Source of the DNA: an uncultured Clostridium sp.
GTDB taxonomy: Bacteria > Bacillota > Clostridia > TANB77 > CAG-508
Assembly (NCBI GenBank): GCA_900556345.1
Contig: USOM01000051.1
Span: 1 to 6,478 of the forward strand
Direction of reading: 5' to 3'
DNA length: 6,478 bases
Shown here: positions 1 through 5,859 of the stretch, in pieces
How the letters are laid out: each line of letters starts with the position of its first letter
Position numbering within the stretch: position 1 is the stretch's first letter
Translations under genes and position numbers: made by a program
The notes under the pieces: model-generated
What the model saw: only the letters and a program-made list of their open reading frames with translations
Told to the model about the DNA's origin: nothing
The model's database searches: none

Positions 1-1
1 A

Positions 2-478
2 AATTTAATGACTGAAATCGGAAAATGTTTTGCTAATTATTTTAAAGATAAAAATATCACAAAAGTTGTAACTATAGAAAGTTCAGGGATTGCTCCTGCT
101 TTTGCAACTGCAAATATTTTGAATGTTCCTATGGTTATTTTTAAGAAACAACATTCAAGTATTTTAAATAGAGATGTTTATGAAACAACTGTCCATTCTT
201 ATACTAAGAATTCTGATTATATTTTAACTGCTTCTAAAAATTTTTTACATGAAAATGACAATATTTTAATTATTGATGATTTTTTGGCTAATGGCGAAGC
301 TGTTTTAGGTACTTCTAGAATTTTGAGTATGGCTAATTGTAATGTTAAAGGTGTTGGAATTGTTATTGAGAAAGCTTTTCAGCCTGGGCATGATAAATTA
401 GTTAATAACGGATTTGATGTTTATTCTTTGGCTAGAGTTAGTAAATTAGGAAAAAATTTAATTGAGTTTGTAAATTAA
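2..478 (+). CDS. xpt: Xanthine phosphoribosyltransferase, 5'-truncated by the window edge
   Basis: Xpt transfers the phosphoribosyl group of PRPP to xanthine, making XMP in cytoplasmic purine salvage. The PRPP-binding loop is clear: ILIIDDFLANGEA at residues 86-98 counted from the ATG at position 8. Other family stretches are VVTIESSGIAPA near the start and GIVIEKAFQPG at about 117-127. The ATG at 8 is not the true start: the frame is open upstream (codons for N and L precede it) and alignment from memory with the 194-residue Bacillus subtilis Xpt puts this Met at about residue 36, so roughly 35 residues lie outside the window. The C-terminus ends slightly shorter than in B. subtilis. A hairpin begins four bases after the stop, so no pbuX permease gene follows as it does in B. 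subtilis. Any purine riboswitch would lie upstream and cannot be seen. Confidence 0.96.
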   Translation, partial: NLMTEIGKCFANYFKDKNITKVVTIESSGIAPAFATANILNVPMVIFKKQHSSILNRDVYETTVHSYTKNSDYILTASKNFLHENDNILIIDDFLANGEAVLGTSRILSMANCNVKGVGIVIEKAFQPGHDKLVNNGFDVYSLARVSKLGKNLIEFVN

Positions 479-479
479 A

Positions 480-616
480 ACCAAAGAAACCACTGCTAAG
501 TGGTTTCTTTCTTTGGCTATTTGGTAGGTGTGCCAAATCCTACATCTCTTTTGACCTATTTATTAGTAGGTGTGTGGAGGGCACAATTGTCCACTTCAAA
601 TAACCCTTCTTATTGT
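480..616 (-). ncRNA. Putative structured small RNA of unknown class
   Basis: This stretch has no convincing ORF but has its own promoter on one side and a terminator hairpin on the other, giving an RNA of about 135 nt. Read on the minus strand it folds into one nested rod: 9 bp between 597-605 and 515-523 (one G-U), 4 bp between 591-594 and 524-527, 6 bp between 580-585 and 529-534, and 5 bp between 566-570 and 539-543, with a 22-nt apical loop. On the 3' side the pairings are almost continuous. An alternative 5-bp apical hairpin pairs 567-571 with 554-558. The motif CACACCTAC followed by AAATAG occurs twice, 42 bp apart. I do not recognise the class: SRP RNA, tmRNA, RNase P and the common riboswitch cores do not match by eye. 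A 6S-like RNA, a toxin-linked RNA or a degenerate mobile-element end remain possible. Confidence 0.45.
483..510. terminator. Hairpin terminator between convergent transcripts, probably bidirectional
   Basis: A perfect 11-bp stem (AAAGAAACCAC at 483-493 with GTGGTTTCTTT at 500-510) closes a 6-nt loop. It starts four bases after the xpt stop. On the plus strand the stem runs into TTTCTTT. On the minus strand it runs into TTTCTTTGGTTTT. Neither T tract is perfect, but both are plausible, so the hairpin may end xpt from the left and the putative small RNA (or the chaperone-operon transcript) from the right. Confidence 0.8.
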
Positions 617-622
617 ATGTTA

Positions 623-651
623 ATTATATCACTTTAATTCAGTTTTGTCTA
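623..651 (-). promoter_or_regulatory. Predicted SigA promoter for the putative small RNA
   Basis: On the minus strand, TAGACA (646-651) lies 17 nt from TATAAT (623-628), and a TG one base before the -10 box makes it an extended -10 element. This is one mismatch from the consensus -35 and a perfect -10 box. The -35 box overlaps the TAG stop codon of the nuclease-like gene. Transcription would start near 616, just before the structured region. In AT-rich DNA chance matches are common, but the combination of exact spacing, extended -10 and downstream structure makes this credible. Confidence 0.55.
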
Positions 652-1035
652 GAAATTTTTAAATATTATATTTCCTCTATTTTTGATTGTTTGTTTCCAT
701 GTTCTTTCATTTAGCTTCATCAATGTCAAGATTGAGTTTTTAGGATGTTCTTTATCTTCTGCTATAGCAATTTTTATTACAACTCTTCCATTTTTTTCAA
801 TCTCATTTATTCTTTTTAATAATATAATAGTATCCTCATTTCTATTATCACTTAATATTAAATCTGGACTCTCTATAATATTTTTTAGATAAGGTTTTAA
901 CTCCATATATTCGTCAAAATGTTTTATTAATATATGTTCATTCAATCTTTCATCCGTTAATATCACTTCACTAGTTATTGCCTTTTCTCTGTATTCTCCT
1001 ATATTTTCCAAATTAAGTTCTCCAATATACTGCAC
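649..1035 (-). CDS. Small protein resembling BECR-fold (PBECR-type) nucleases
   Basis: A 128-residue soluble protein without signal peptide or membrane segment. Its pattern resembles the phage Barnase-EndoU-ColicinE5/D-RelE-like (PBECR) nuclease domains: a helical stretch ILTDERLNEHILIKHF with H34 and H39, a helix ending in IIESPDLIL (P57), then strands around VVIKIAI (85-91), NSILTLMKL (100-108) and RTWKQ (111-115). The family assignment is from memory, not a search, and which residues would be catalytic is not established. The start is GTG: the preceding in-frame codon is TAA, and GAGG at 1044-1047 lies 8 nt upstream. It follows dnaJ by 25 nt on the same strand with no terminator, so it is probably the last gene of the chaperone operon. 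No antitoxin or immunity protein gene is adjacent. Such domains occur in phage polyvalent proteins and toxins; here the domain stands alone. Confidence 0.75.
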   Translation of the reverse strand: MQYIGELNLENIGEYREKAITSEVILTDERLNEHILIKHFDEYMELKPYLKNIIESPDLILSDNRNEDTIILLKRINEIEKNGRVVIKIAIAEDKEHPKNSILTLMKLNERTWKQTIKNRGNIIFKNF

Positions 1036-1060
1036 TTAACATACCTCATTTATTTATATT

Positions 1061-2224
1061 TTACCCAAACAATCCGCGTTTCTTCACAGGTGGTTGCTCA
1101 TTCATAGTTTTAGCAAGTTCAACCATAAGTTCTCTTTGCTCCTTAGTAAGTCTTCTAGGCGTTTGAACAACAACTCTAAAAATAAAATTACCTTGAGCAG
1201 TAGAATTTAAGCTCTTAAATCCTTTAGCGCGAATAGTAAATTGAGTACCTGTTTGAGTACCATCAGGCATTCTGTAAACTTCTTTAGTTCCATCTACCAT
1301 TGGAATTTCAAGTTCTGCACCTAATGTTGCTTGTGTAATTGTAACAGGAATATCGCAATATACATTATTTCCATCTCTCTTATAAATACTACTTTTTCTA
1401 ACTCTAACAGTTATGTATAAATCTCCAGCAGGTCCTCCTTTTGTTCCTGGATTTCCTTGACCTCTTAATACTACTGTTTGGTTATCATTTATTCCTGCTG
1501 GAATTTTAACTTTAACTTTTGGTGATTTTCTAACTGTTCCCTTTCCGTGACAATTTTCGCAAGGTTCTTTTATAATTTCGCCTGTTCCCCTACATTCTGA
1601 ACAAGGTCTTGTAGTTTGAACTCTTCCCAATATTGTATTTTGGAAACTTGTTACATTACCTGTACCATTACATGTTGGACATTTTATTGGACTTGTTCCT
1701 TTTTTAGCTCCTGTTCCATTACATTCTGTGCAGGTTTCTTGTCTATTAACTATAATTTCTTTTTCTGTTCCTAAAAAAGACTCCTCAAAAGTTATTTCTA
1801 TACTTATATTTAAATCTTCACCTTTACGAGGTCCATTGTTTCTTCTCGAATTTGCCCTTTGACCTCCAAATCCTCCGCCAAAGAATGATGAGAATATATC
1901 TCCCAAATCTCCAAAATCGCCAAAATCTGATGATGTATATGAATAATATCCATTTCCACCACCAAATGGTCCTCCTGCTCCAAATCCTGCACCACTTGGA
2001 TCTGCTGTTCCAAATTGGTCATACATTTTTCTTTTTTGTGGATTTGATAATACCTCATAAGCCTCATTTACTTCTTTAAATTTAGCTTCTGCTGCCTCTT
2101 TATTATCTGGATTTGCATCTGGATGATATTTTTTTGCCATCTTTCTATATGCTTTTTTTAGTTCGTCATCTGTTGCCGTTTTGCTTACACCTAGTATTTC
2201 ATAATAATCCTTTTTCTCTGCCAC
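1061..2224 (-). CDS. dnaJ: Chaperone protein DnaJ (Hsp40)
   Basis: DnaJ delivers unfolded substrates to DnaK and stimulates its ATPase. Domains in order (387 residues): J-domain at about 5-70 with HPD at 34-36; a Gly/Phe-rich linker at about 73-125; four zinc-binding repeats CTECNGTG (165-172), CPTCNGTG (182-189), CSECRGTG (208-215) and CENCHGKG (222-229); then two substrate-binding beta domains and a C-terminal dimerisation segment. All eight zinc cysteines are present, so this is a full-length class I DnaJ. I chose the GTG at 2224 as start: GGAGGTG sits 6 nt upstream and the protein then begins MAEKKDYYEILGV, as in relatives. A TTG five codons upstream (2239) would lie inside that ribosome binding site. 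It is 87 nt downstream of dnaK, with a hairpin in the gap, and 25 nt upstream of the nuclease-like gene. Confidence 0.97.
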   Translation of the reverse strand: MAEKKDYYEILGVSKTATDDELKKAYRKMAKKYHPDANPDNKEAAEAKFKEVNEAYEVLSNPQKRKMYDQFGTADPSGAGFGAGGPFGGGNGYYSYTSSDFGDFGDLGDIFSSFFGGGFGGQRANSRRNNGPRKGEDLNISIEITFEESFLGTEKEIIVNRQETCTECNGTGAKKGTSPIKCPTCNGTGNVTSFQNTILGRVQTTRPCSECRGTGEIIKEPCENCHGKGTVRKSPKVKVKIPAGINDNQTVVLRGQGNPGTKGGPAGDLYITVRVRKSSIYKRDGNNVYCDIPVTITQATLGAELEIPMVDGTKEVYRMPDGTQTGTQFTIRAKGFKSLNSTAQGNFIFRVVVQTPRRLTKEQRELMVELAKTMNEQPPVKKRGLFG

Positions 2225-2230
2225 CTTTTT

Positions 2231-2237
2231 CACCTCC
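2231..2237 (-). promoter_or_regulatory. Ribosome binding site that sets the dnaJ start
   Basis: GGAGGTG on the minus strand, 6 nt before the GTG at 2222-2224. It overlaps the TTG at 2237-2239 that would otherwise give a five-residue longer protein, which argues for the GTG. Confidence 0.8.
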
Positions 2238-2266
2238 AACTAATTTTTCGTCCTTTATCAAAGTTT

Positions 2267-2294
2267 GAGGTTGGACATTTTTGTTTCCAACCTC
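2267..2294 (-). other. Hairpin in the dnaK-dnaJ gap
   Basis: On the minus strand GAGGTTGGA (2286-2294) pairs perfectly with TCCAACCTC (2267-2275) around a 10-nt loop. It lies 17 nt after the dnaK stop and 29 nt before the dnaJ ribosome binding site. No T tract follows (the next bases are AAACTTTG), so it is unlikely to be an intrinsic terminator. A role as an mRNA stabiliser or processing site that sets the dnaK to dnaJ ratio is possible. Its 3' arm can also pair with the dnaJ Shine-Dalgarno region. Confidence 0.7.
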
Positions 2295-2311
2295 TTTTAA
2301 CTTCTTTACAA

Positions 2312-4159
2312 TTATTTATTGTCATCTTCTACTTTATAATCAGCATCATATACATTTCCATTATCATTTGCTTCATTTCCAGCATTTGGGTCTACACCTT
2401 CTGCTCCTTCAGCTCCTGCATTTGGATTTGCATTTTTGTATAGTTGTTCACTCATTTCATAGAATACTTTTGTTAATTTTTCTGTTGCTTCTTTAATTGC
2501 TTCAGTATCGTTTGATTCTAAGGCTTTTTTAGTTGCTTCAATTTCATTTTCAATTTTAGCTTTTTCCTCTCCACTAACCTTGTCTCCAAGTTCATTTAGA
2601 GTTTTTTCACTATTATATACTAAGCTTTCAGCATTATTTTTAACTTCAATTTCGTCTTTTCTCTTTTTGTCTTCTTCAGCATGTGCTTCTGCATCCTTAA
2701 CAGCTTTTTCGATATCTTCGTCTGTTAAGTTTGTTGATGCTGTAATTGCAACATTTTGACTGTTTCCTGTAGCCATATCTTTTGCTGATACGTGAACTAT
2801 ACCATTTGCATCTATATCAAATGTAACTTCTATTTGTGGTACTCCTCTTGGTGCTGCTGGAATTCCTGTTAATTGGAATCTTCCTAATGTTTTGTTATAC
2901 GCTGCCATTTCACGTTCACCTTGTAATACGTGAACCTCAACTGATGTTTGACCATCTGCTGCTGTTGAGAATATTTGTGATTTTTTAGTTGGTATTGTTG
3001 TATTTCTTTCGATTAATTTTGTAAATACTCCACCATAAGTTTCAATTCCAAGTGATAGAGGTGTTACATCTAGTAATACTAAGTCTTTAACGTCTCCGGA
3101 TAATACACCACCTTGAATAGCTGCACCAATTGCAACACATTCATCTGGGTTTATACCTTTATCTGCATCTTTTCCAGTTATTTTCTTAACTGCTTCTTGA
3201 ACTGCTGGAACTCTTGTAGATCCACCAACTAATAATACTTTGTGGATATCTTGAGCTGTTAATCCTGCATCTTTAAGTGCTTGGTTAACTGGTCCTGCAG
3301 TTGCATCTACTAAGTCTTTTATTAATTCTTCGAATTTTGATCTTGTAAGTGTTACATCTAAGTGTTTTGGTCCTGTTGAATCAGCTGTGATAAATGGTAA
3401 ATTGATATTTGTTTGTCCAACACCTGATAAGTCTTTTTTAGCTTTTTCAGCAGCTTCTTTTAATCTTTGCATTGCCATTTTATCTGTACTTAGGTCGATT
3501 CCATCAGATTTTTTGAATTCTGATACTAGGTAATCTATAATTTTTTGGTCGAAGTCGTCTCCTCCTAAGTGTGTGTTACCATTTGTTGCTAAAACTTCGA
3601 ATACTCCATCACCGATATCTAGTATTGAAACATCGAATGTTCCTCCACCTAAGTCATATATTAATATTTTTTGGTCTTGTTCTTTATCCATTCCATAAGC
3701 TAATGCTGCTGCTGTTGGTTCATTTATAATTCTTAGAACTTCTAGTCCTGCTATTTTTCCTGCATCTTTTGTAGCTTGTCTTTGGCTATCGCTAAAGTAT
3801 GCTGGAACTGTTATAACAGCTTGTGTTACTTTTTGTCCTAAATAGTTTTCTGCATCTGTTTTTAATTTTTGTAGTATCATTGCTGATATTTCTTGTGGAG
3901 AGAATGTATCTCCTTCTATTTTTACTTTTTCACTTGTTCCCATTTTTCTTTTTATTGATATTACTGTGTTGTCTGGGTTTGTAACAGCTTGACGTTTTGC
4001 GATTTGTCCAACTAGTCTTTCACCATTTTTTGAAAATGCAACTACTGATGGAGTTGTTCTATCTCCTTCTGCATTTGGTATTACTACTGGTTCTCCTCCT
4101 TCCATAACTGCTACACATGAGTTTGTTGTTCCTAAGTCAATTCCTATAATTTTTCCCAT
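2312..4159 (-). CDS. dnaK: Molecular chaperone DnaK (Hsp70)
   Basis: An ATP-driven Hsp70 that binds exposed hydrophobic segments, with DnaJ stimulating hydrolysis and GrpE releasing ADP. The 615 residues are complete. The nucleotide-binding domain (about 1-360) shows GIDLGTTNSCVAV (6-18), the catalytic Lys in IKRKMG (K70), INEPTAAALAYG (145-156), the phosphate loop DLGGGTFDVS (169-178) and VLLVGGSTRVPAV (308-320). The interdomain linker is LVLLDV (360-365), followed by the substrate-binding beta domain, an alpha-helical lid from about 480, and a low-complexity Ala/Gly/Asn tail ending DADYKVEDDNK. The N-terminal lobe lacks the roughly 24-residue insertion of Gram-negative DnaKs. The ATG is supported by GGGAGG at 4169-4174, 9 nt upstream. 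It lies 25 nt after grpE in the same CIRCE-controlled operon. All key residues I can place are intact. Confidence 0.99.
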   Translation of the reverse strand: MGKIIGIDLGTTNSCVAVMEGGEPVVIPNAEGDRTTPSVVAFSKNGERLVGQIAKRQAVTNPDNTVISIKRKMGTSEKVKIEGDTFSPQEISAMILQKLKTDAENYLGQKVTQAVITVPAYFSDSQRQATKDAGKIAGLEVLRIINEPTAAALAYGMDKEQDQKILIYDLGGGTFDVSILDIGDGVFEVLATNGNTHLGGDDFDQKIIDYLVSEFKKSDGIDLSTDKMAMQRLKEAAEKAKKDLSGVGQTNINLPFITADSTGPKHLDVTLTRSKFEELIKDLVDATAGPVNQALKDAGLTAQDIHKVLLVGGSTRVPAVQEAVKKITGKDADKGINPDECVAIGAAIQGGVLSGDVKDLVLLDVTPLSLGIETYGGVFTKLIERNTTIPTKKSQIFSTAADGQTSVEVHVLQGEREMAAYNKTLGRFQLTGIPAAPRGVPQIEVTFDIDANGIVHVSAKDMATGNSQNVAITASTNLTDEDIEKAVKDAEAHAEEDKKRKDEIEVKNNAESLVYNSEKTLNELGDKVSGEEKAKIENEIEATKKALESNDTEAIKEATEKLTKVFYEMSEQLYKNANPNAGAEGAEGVDPNAGNEANDNGNVYDADYKVEDDNK

Positions 4160-4184
4160 TATAATCTTCCTCCCTTTATATTTA

Positions 4185-4679
4185 TTAATTATTAACTACC
4201 ACCATTGAATGTCTTAATACCTTGCTTCCTAATTTGTATCCTTTTCTGTATTCTTGTACTATTTCTTGGCTTTGTTTGCTTTCATCTTGTACACTTCCTA
4301 CAGCATCATGTAAACTTGGATCAAATATTTGTCCATCTGTTGGTATTTCTTCGACATTGTGTTTATTTAAAAATTCTTTGAATTGTTTTTCTACAAGTTG
4401 AACTCCTTGTTTGTATTGTTCATCTTTACTTTCTGCTTTTACCGCATTTTCTAAGTTGTCTATTGCAGGTAACATTCCTGTTATTATATCCCCTAAAACA
4501 GAATTATATAAGCTTTCTCTTTCTTTTTGACTTCTTTTTTTGAAGTTTTCAAATTCTGCTAGGACTCTTTTATATCTATCATTTAATTCATCGTATTCTT
4601 CATTTGAATGTAATACTTTTTCTTGATTTTCTTTTACCTCTATATTTTCTACTTCTTCAGTATTTTCTTTTTCTGCCAC
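4185..4679 (-). CDS. grpE: Nucleotide exchange factor GrpE
   Basis: GrpE dimers bind the DnaK ATPase domain and promote ADP release, closing the chaperone cycle. The 164 residues show an acidic, flexible N-terminus (1-30), a long coiled-coil helix (about 27-70, with RVLAEFENFKKR at 38-49), the LPAIDNLENAV segment (70-80), and the C-terminal beta domain with FDPSLHDAVG (119-128) and the signature around YRKGYKLGSKVLRHSMVVV (144-162). I chose the GTG at 4679: AGAAGGG sits 6 nt upstream. The alternative TTG at 4719-4721 would add 14 residues, lies within the CIRCE operator and has no good ribosome binding site. This is the first gene of the chaperone operon, with a leader of about 60 nt, and it is followed 25 nt later by dnaK. 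Confidence 0.97.
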   Translation of the reverse strand: MAEKENTEEVENIEVKENQEKVLHSNEEYDELNDRYKRVLAEFENFKKRSQKERESLYNSVLGDIITGMLPAIDNLENAVKAESKDEQYKQGVQLVEKQFKEFLNKHNVEEIPTDGQIFDPSLHDAVGSVQDESKQSQEIVQEYRKGYKLGSKVLRHSMVVVNN

Positions 4680-4685
4680 TTTTAT

Positions 4686-4692
4686 CCCTTCT
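4686..4692 (-). promoter_or_regulatory. Ribosome binding site that sets the grpE start
   Basis: AGAAGGG on the minus strand, 6 nt before the GTG at 4677-4679. It favours the shorter GrpE over the TTG start that would overlap the CIRCE operator. Confidence 0.7.
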
Positions 4693-4710
4693 TTCTTTTT
4701 TAGTGTTATT

Positions 4711-4737
4711 TTAGCACTCAAAAGTAAAGTTTGCTAA
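4711..4737. promoter_or_regulatory. CIRCE operator (HrcA binding site), main copy
   Basis: TTAGCACTC (4711-4719), nine bases, then GTTTGCTAA (4729-4737). The CIRCE consensus is TTAGCACTC-N9-GAGTGCTAA, so 16 of 18 arm positions match, and one arm is perfect. It lies just after the predicted transcription start of the grpE operon, where bound HrcA would block RNA polymerase, and it would also be in the mRNA leader. Confidence 0.93.
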
Positions 4738-4747
4738 ATTCTTGTAT

Positions 4748-4776
4748 ATAATATACTTTTTTTTAGCAGTTGTCAA
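4748..4776 (-). promoter_or_regulatory. SigA promoter of the grpE-dnaK-dnaJ operon
   Basis: On the minus strand a perfect TTGACA (4771-4776) is followed after exactly 17 nt by TATTAT (4748-4753). Transcription should start near 4741, a few bases before the CIRCE operator and about 62 nt before the grpE GTG. The vegetative promoter combined with CIRCE fits class I heat-shock control by derepression. Confidence 0.9.
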
Positions 4777-4789
4777 GTATTTTTGCTAA
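4763..4789. promoter_or_regulatory. Second, degenerate CIRCE-like dyad over the -35 box
   Basis: TTAGCAGTT (4763-4771), nine bases, then TTTTGCTAA (4781-4789). The outer six bases of both arms (TTAGCA and TGCTAA) match the CIRCE consensus exactly with the correct 27-bp length; 13 of 18 arm positions match overall. It covers the -35 hexamer. Its centre is 52 bp from that of the main CIRCE, close to five helical turns. Confidence 0.55.
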
Positions 4790-4796
4790 TTTTTTA

Positions 4797-4830
4797 ATAA
4801 AAAATAAAGTCTTGCACAACACAAGACTTT
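4797..4830 (-). terminator. Rho-independent terminator of hrcA
   Basis: On the minus strand AAAGTCTTG (4822-4830) pairs perfectly with CAAGACTTT (4806-4814) around a 7-nt loop, followed by ATTTTTTATT. It begins four bases after the hrcA stop codon region and lies upstream of the grpE promoter, so hrcA and the chaperone genes are separate transcription units apart from read-through. Confidence 0.92.
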
Positions 4831-4834
4831 TTCT

Positions 4835-5842
4835 TTATTTTTCCTCATTCAATTTCTTACTAATATACTTCATAACCGAAATAACCTTAGAATAATCCAT
4901 TCTCTTAGGCCCTATAATGCCAATAGTACCCATATCTTTATTACCAATCTTATGTTTAAAAGTAACAACACTAAAATCCTTAAGTTGTTCTTTCTCATCT
5001 TCGCCACCAATATAAACATTAATATCCTCGGCAAAGCCTGAATTAAGCATATCTGCAATAAGTTCTTTTTCATCTAGAATATTCATAAAATTCTTAGCAA
5101 CTTGAAGAGAATTAAATTCTGGCAAATCTAGTTCCTTTCTAGCACCTTGAAGATGGATTTCATTTTCCTCAAATAGAACCTTTTTAATTTGAGTAATTAT
5201 AGGTTTAATTACCCCAACCATTCCTTTCATCTCATTATATAAATATTCTTCTAAAGGTTGGTTTATAGTTTCAATTGGTTTACCTTTAAGTTTATTATTA
5301 AACATATAATTTATAGTTTCAACTTGTTTTTCATTAACATCCTCATCAAATTTTATAATAGTTTCTTTAACCATTCCTGTATCTGTCATAATAACTGCTA
5401 AAATCATTCTTGAACCTAATAAAACAAATTTTATTTCTTTAATTATTTGTTCTTCTGTTTTAGGTCCTATTGTAACAGTAGTATAATGAGTTATTTCTGA
5501 AATAGTATTTGCTGTTATTTTAGTTAAATCTTCAATTTCATTAACTTTTGTTTCTAGTTTATCACTTATATATTTAACTTCTTCTAAGCTTATGTTGTCA
5601 TCTTTAAGTAATTCGTCAACATAGTATCTGTAACCTTTTGCTGATGGTACTCTTCCACTAGATGTATGCATTTTGTCAAGTAAGCCTTTTTTCTCAAGGT
5701 CTGCCATTTCATTTCTTATTGTTGCACTACTACATTCTAAGCCATATTTACTTATTAAAGCATTTGAGCTTACTGGCTCTGCAGTGTTAATATATTCTTC
5801 AACTATTGCTTGCAAAACCTTTTTCTTTCTATCATCTAGCAT
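4835..5842 (-). CDS. hrcA: Heat-inducible transcription repressor HrcA
   Basis: HrcA binds CIRCE and represses class I heat-shock genes; its folding depends on the GroE chaperonin in Bacillus, which couples repression to chaperone supply. The 335 residues are close to the usual length (about 340). The N-terminal winged helix (about 1-75) contains AEPVSSNALI (21-30), the recognition-helix stretch SSATIRNEMADLE (38-50) and HTSSGRVPSAKGYRYYVD (59-76). The GAF-like and dimerisation regions follow, and the C-terminus has the conserved GTIGIIGPKRMDYSKVISV. The ATG is supported by AGAGGGG at 5850-5856, 7 nt upstream. It follows the unrecognised upstream gene by 17 nt, which suggests cotranscription with that gene, and ends in its own terminator. 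No CIRCE is visible upstream of hrcA within the window, so autoregulation is not evident. Confidence 0.98.
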   Translation of the reverse strand: MLDDRKKKVLQAIVEEYINTAEPVSSNALISKYGLECSSATIRNEMADLEKKGLLDKMHTSSGRVPSAKGYRYYVDELLKDDNISLEEVKYISDKLETKVNEIEDLTKITANTISEITHYTTVTIGPKTEEQIIKEIKFVLLGSRMILAVIMTDTGMVKETIIKFDEDVNEKQVETINYMFNNKLKGKPIETINQPLEEYLYNEMKGMVGVIKPIITQIKKVLFEENEIHLQGARKELDLPEFNSLQVAKNFMNILDEKELIADMLNSGFAEDINVYIGGEDEKEQLKDFSVVTFKHKIGNKDMGTIGIIGPKRMDYSKVISVMKYISKKLNEEK

Positions 5843-5859
5843 TTTTATTCCCCTCTTTT

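Noticed and set aside
8..478. A complete short xpt starting at position 8
   Set aside because: Family comparison shows that about 35 N-terminal residues are missing and the frame is open to the left edge.
515..605. CRISPR array or insertion-sequence terminal repeats
   Set aside because: Only two imperfect copies of a 9-base motif are present, without regular repeats and spacers, and no transposase fragment or target duplication is visible. An IS end cannot be fully excluded without a genome search.
683..892. Plus-strand ORF opposite the nuclease-like gene, and other plus-strand ORFs at 1852-2079, 2281-2496, 5673-5867 and 5879-6244
   Set aside because: They are antisense to well-supported genes, have no family resemblance and show the hydrophobic or low-complexity make-up expected from reverse reading of AT-rich coding DNA.
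2225..2239. TTG start for dnaJ five codons upstream
   Set aside because: The TTG lies within the GGAGGTG ribosome binding site of the GTG at 2224, and the shorter protein begins like other DnaJ proteins.
4680..4721. TTG start for grpE giving 14 extra residues
   Set aside because: It would place the N-terminus inside the CIRCE operator, lacks a good ribosome binding site, and the extra residues look unlike a GrpE N-terminus. The GTG at 4679 has AGAAGGG 6 nt upstream.
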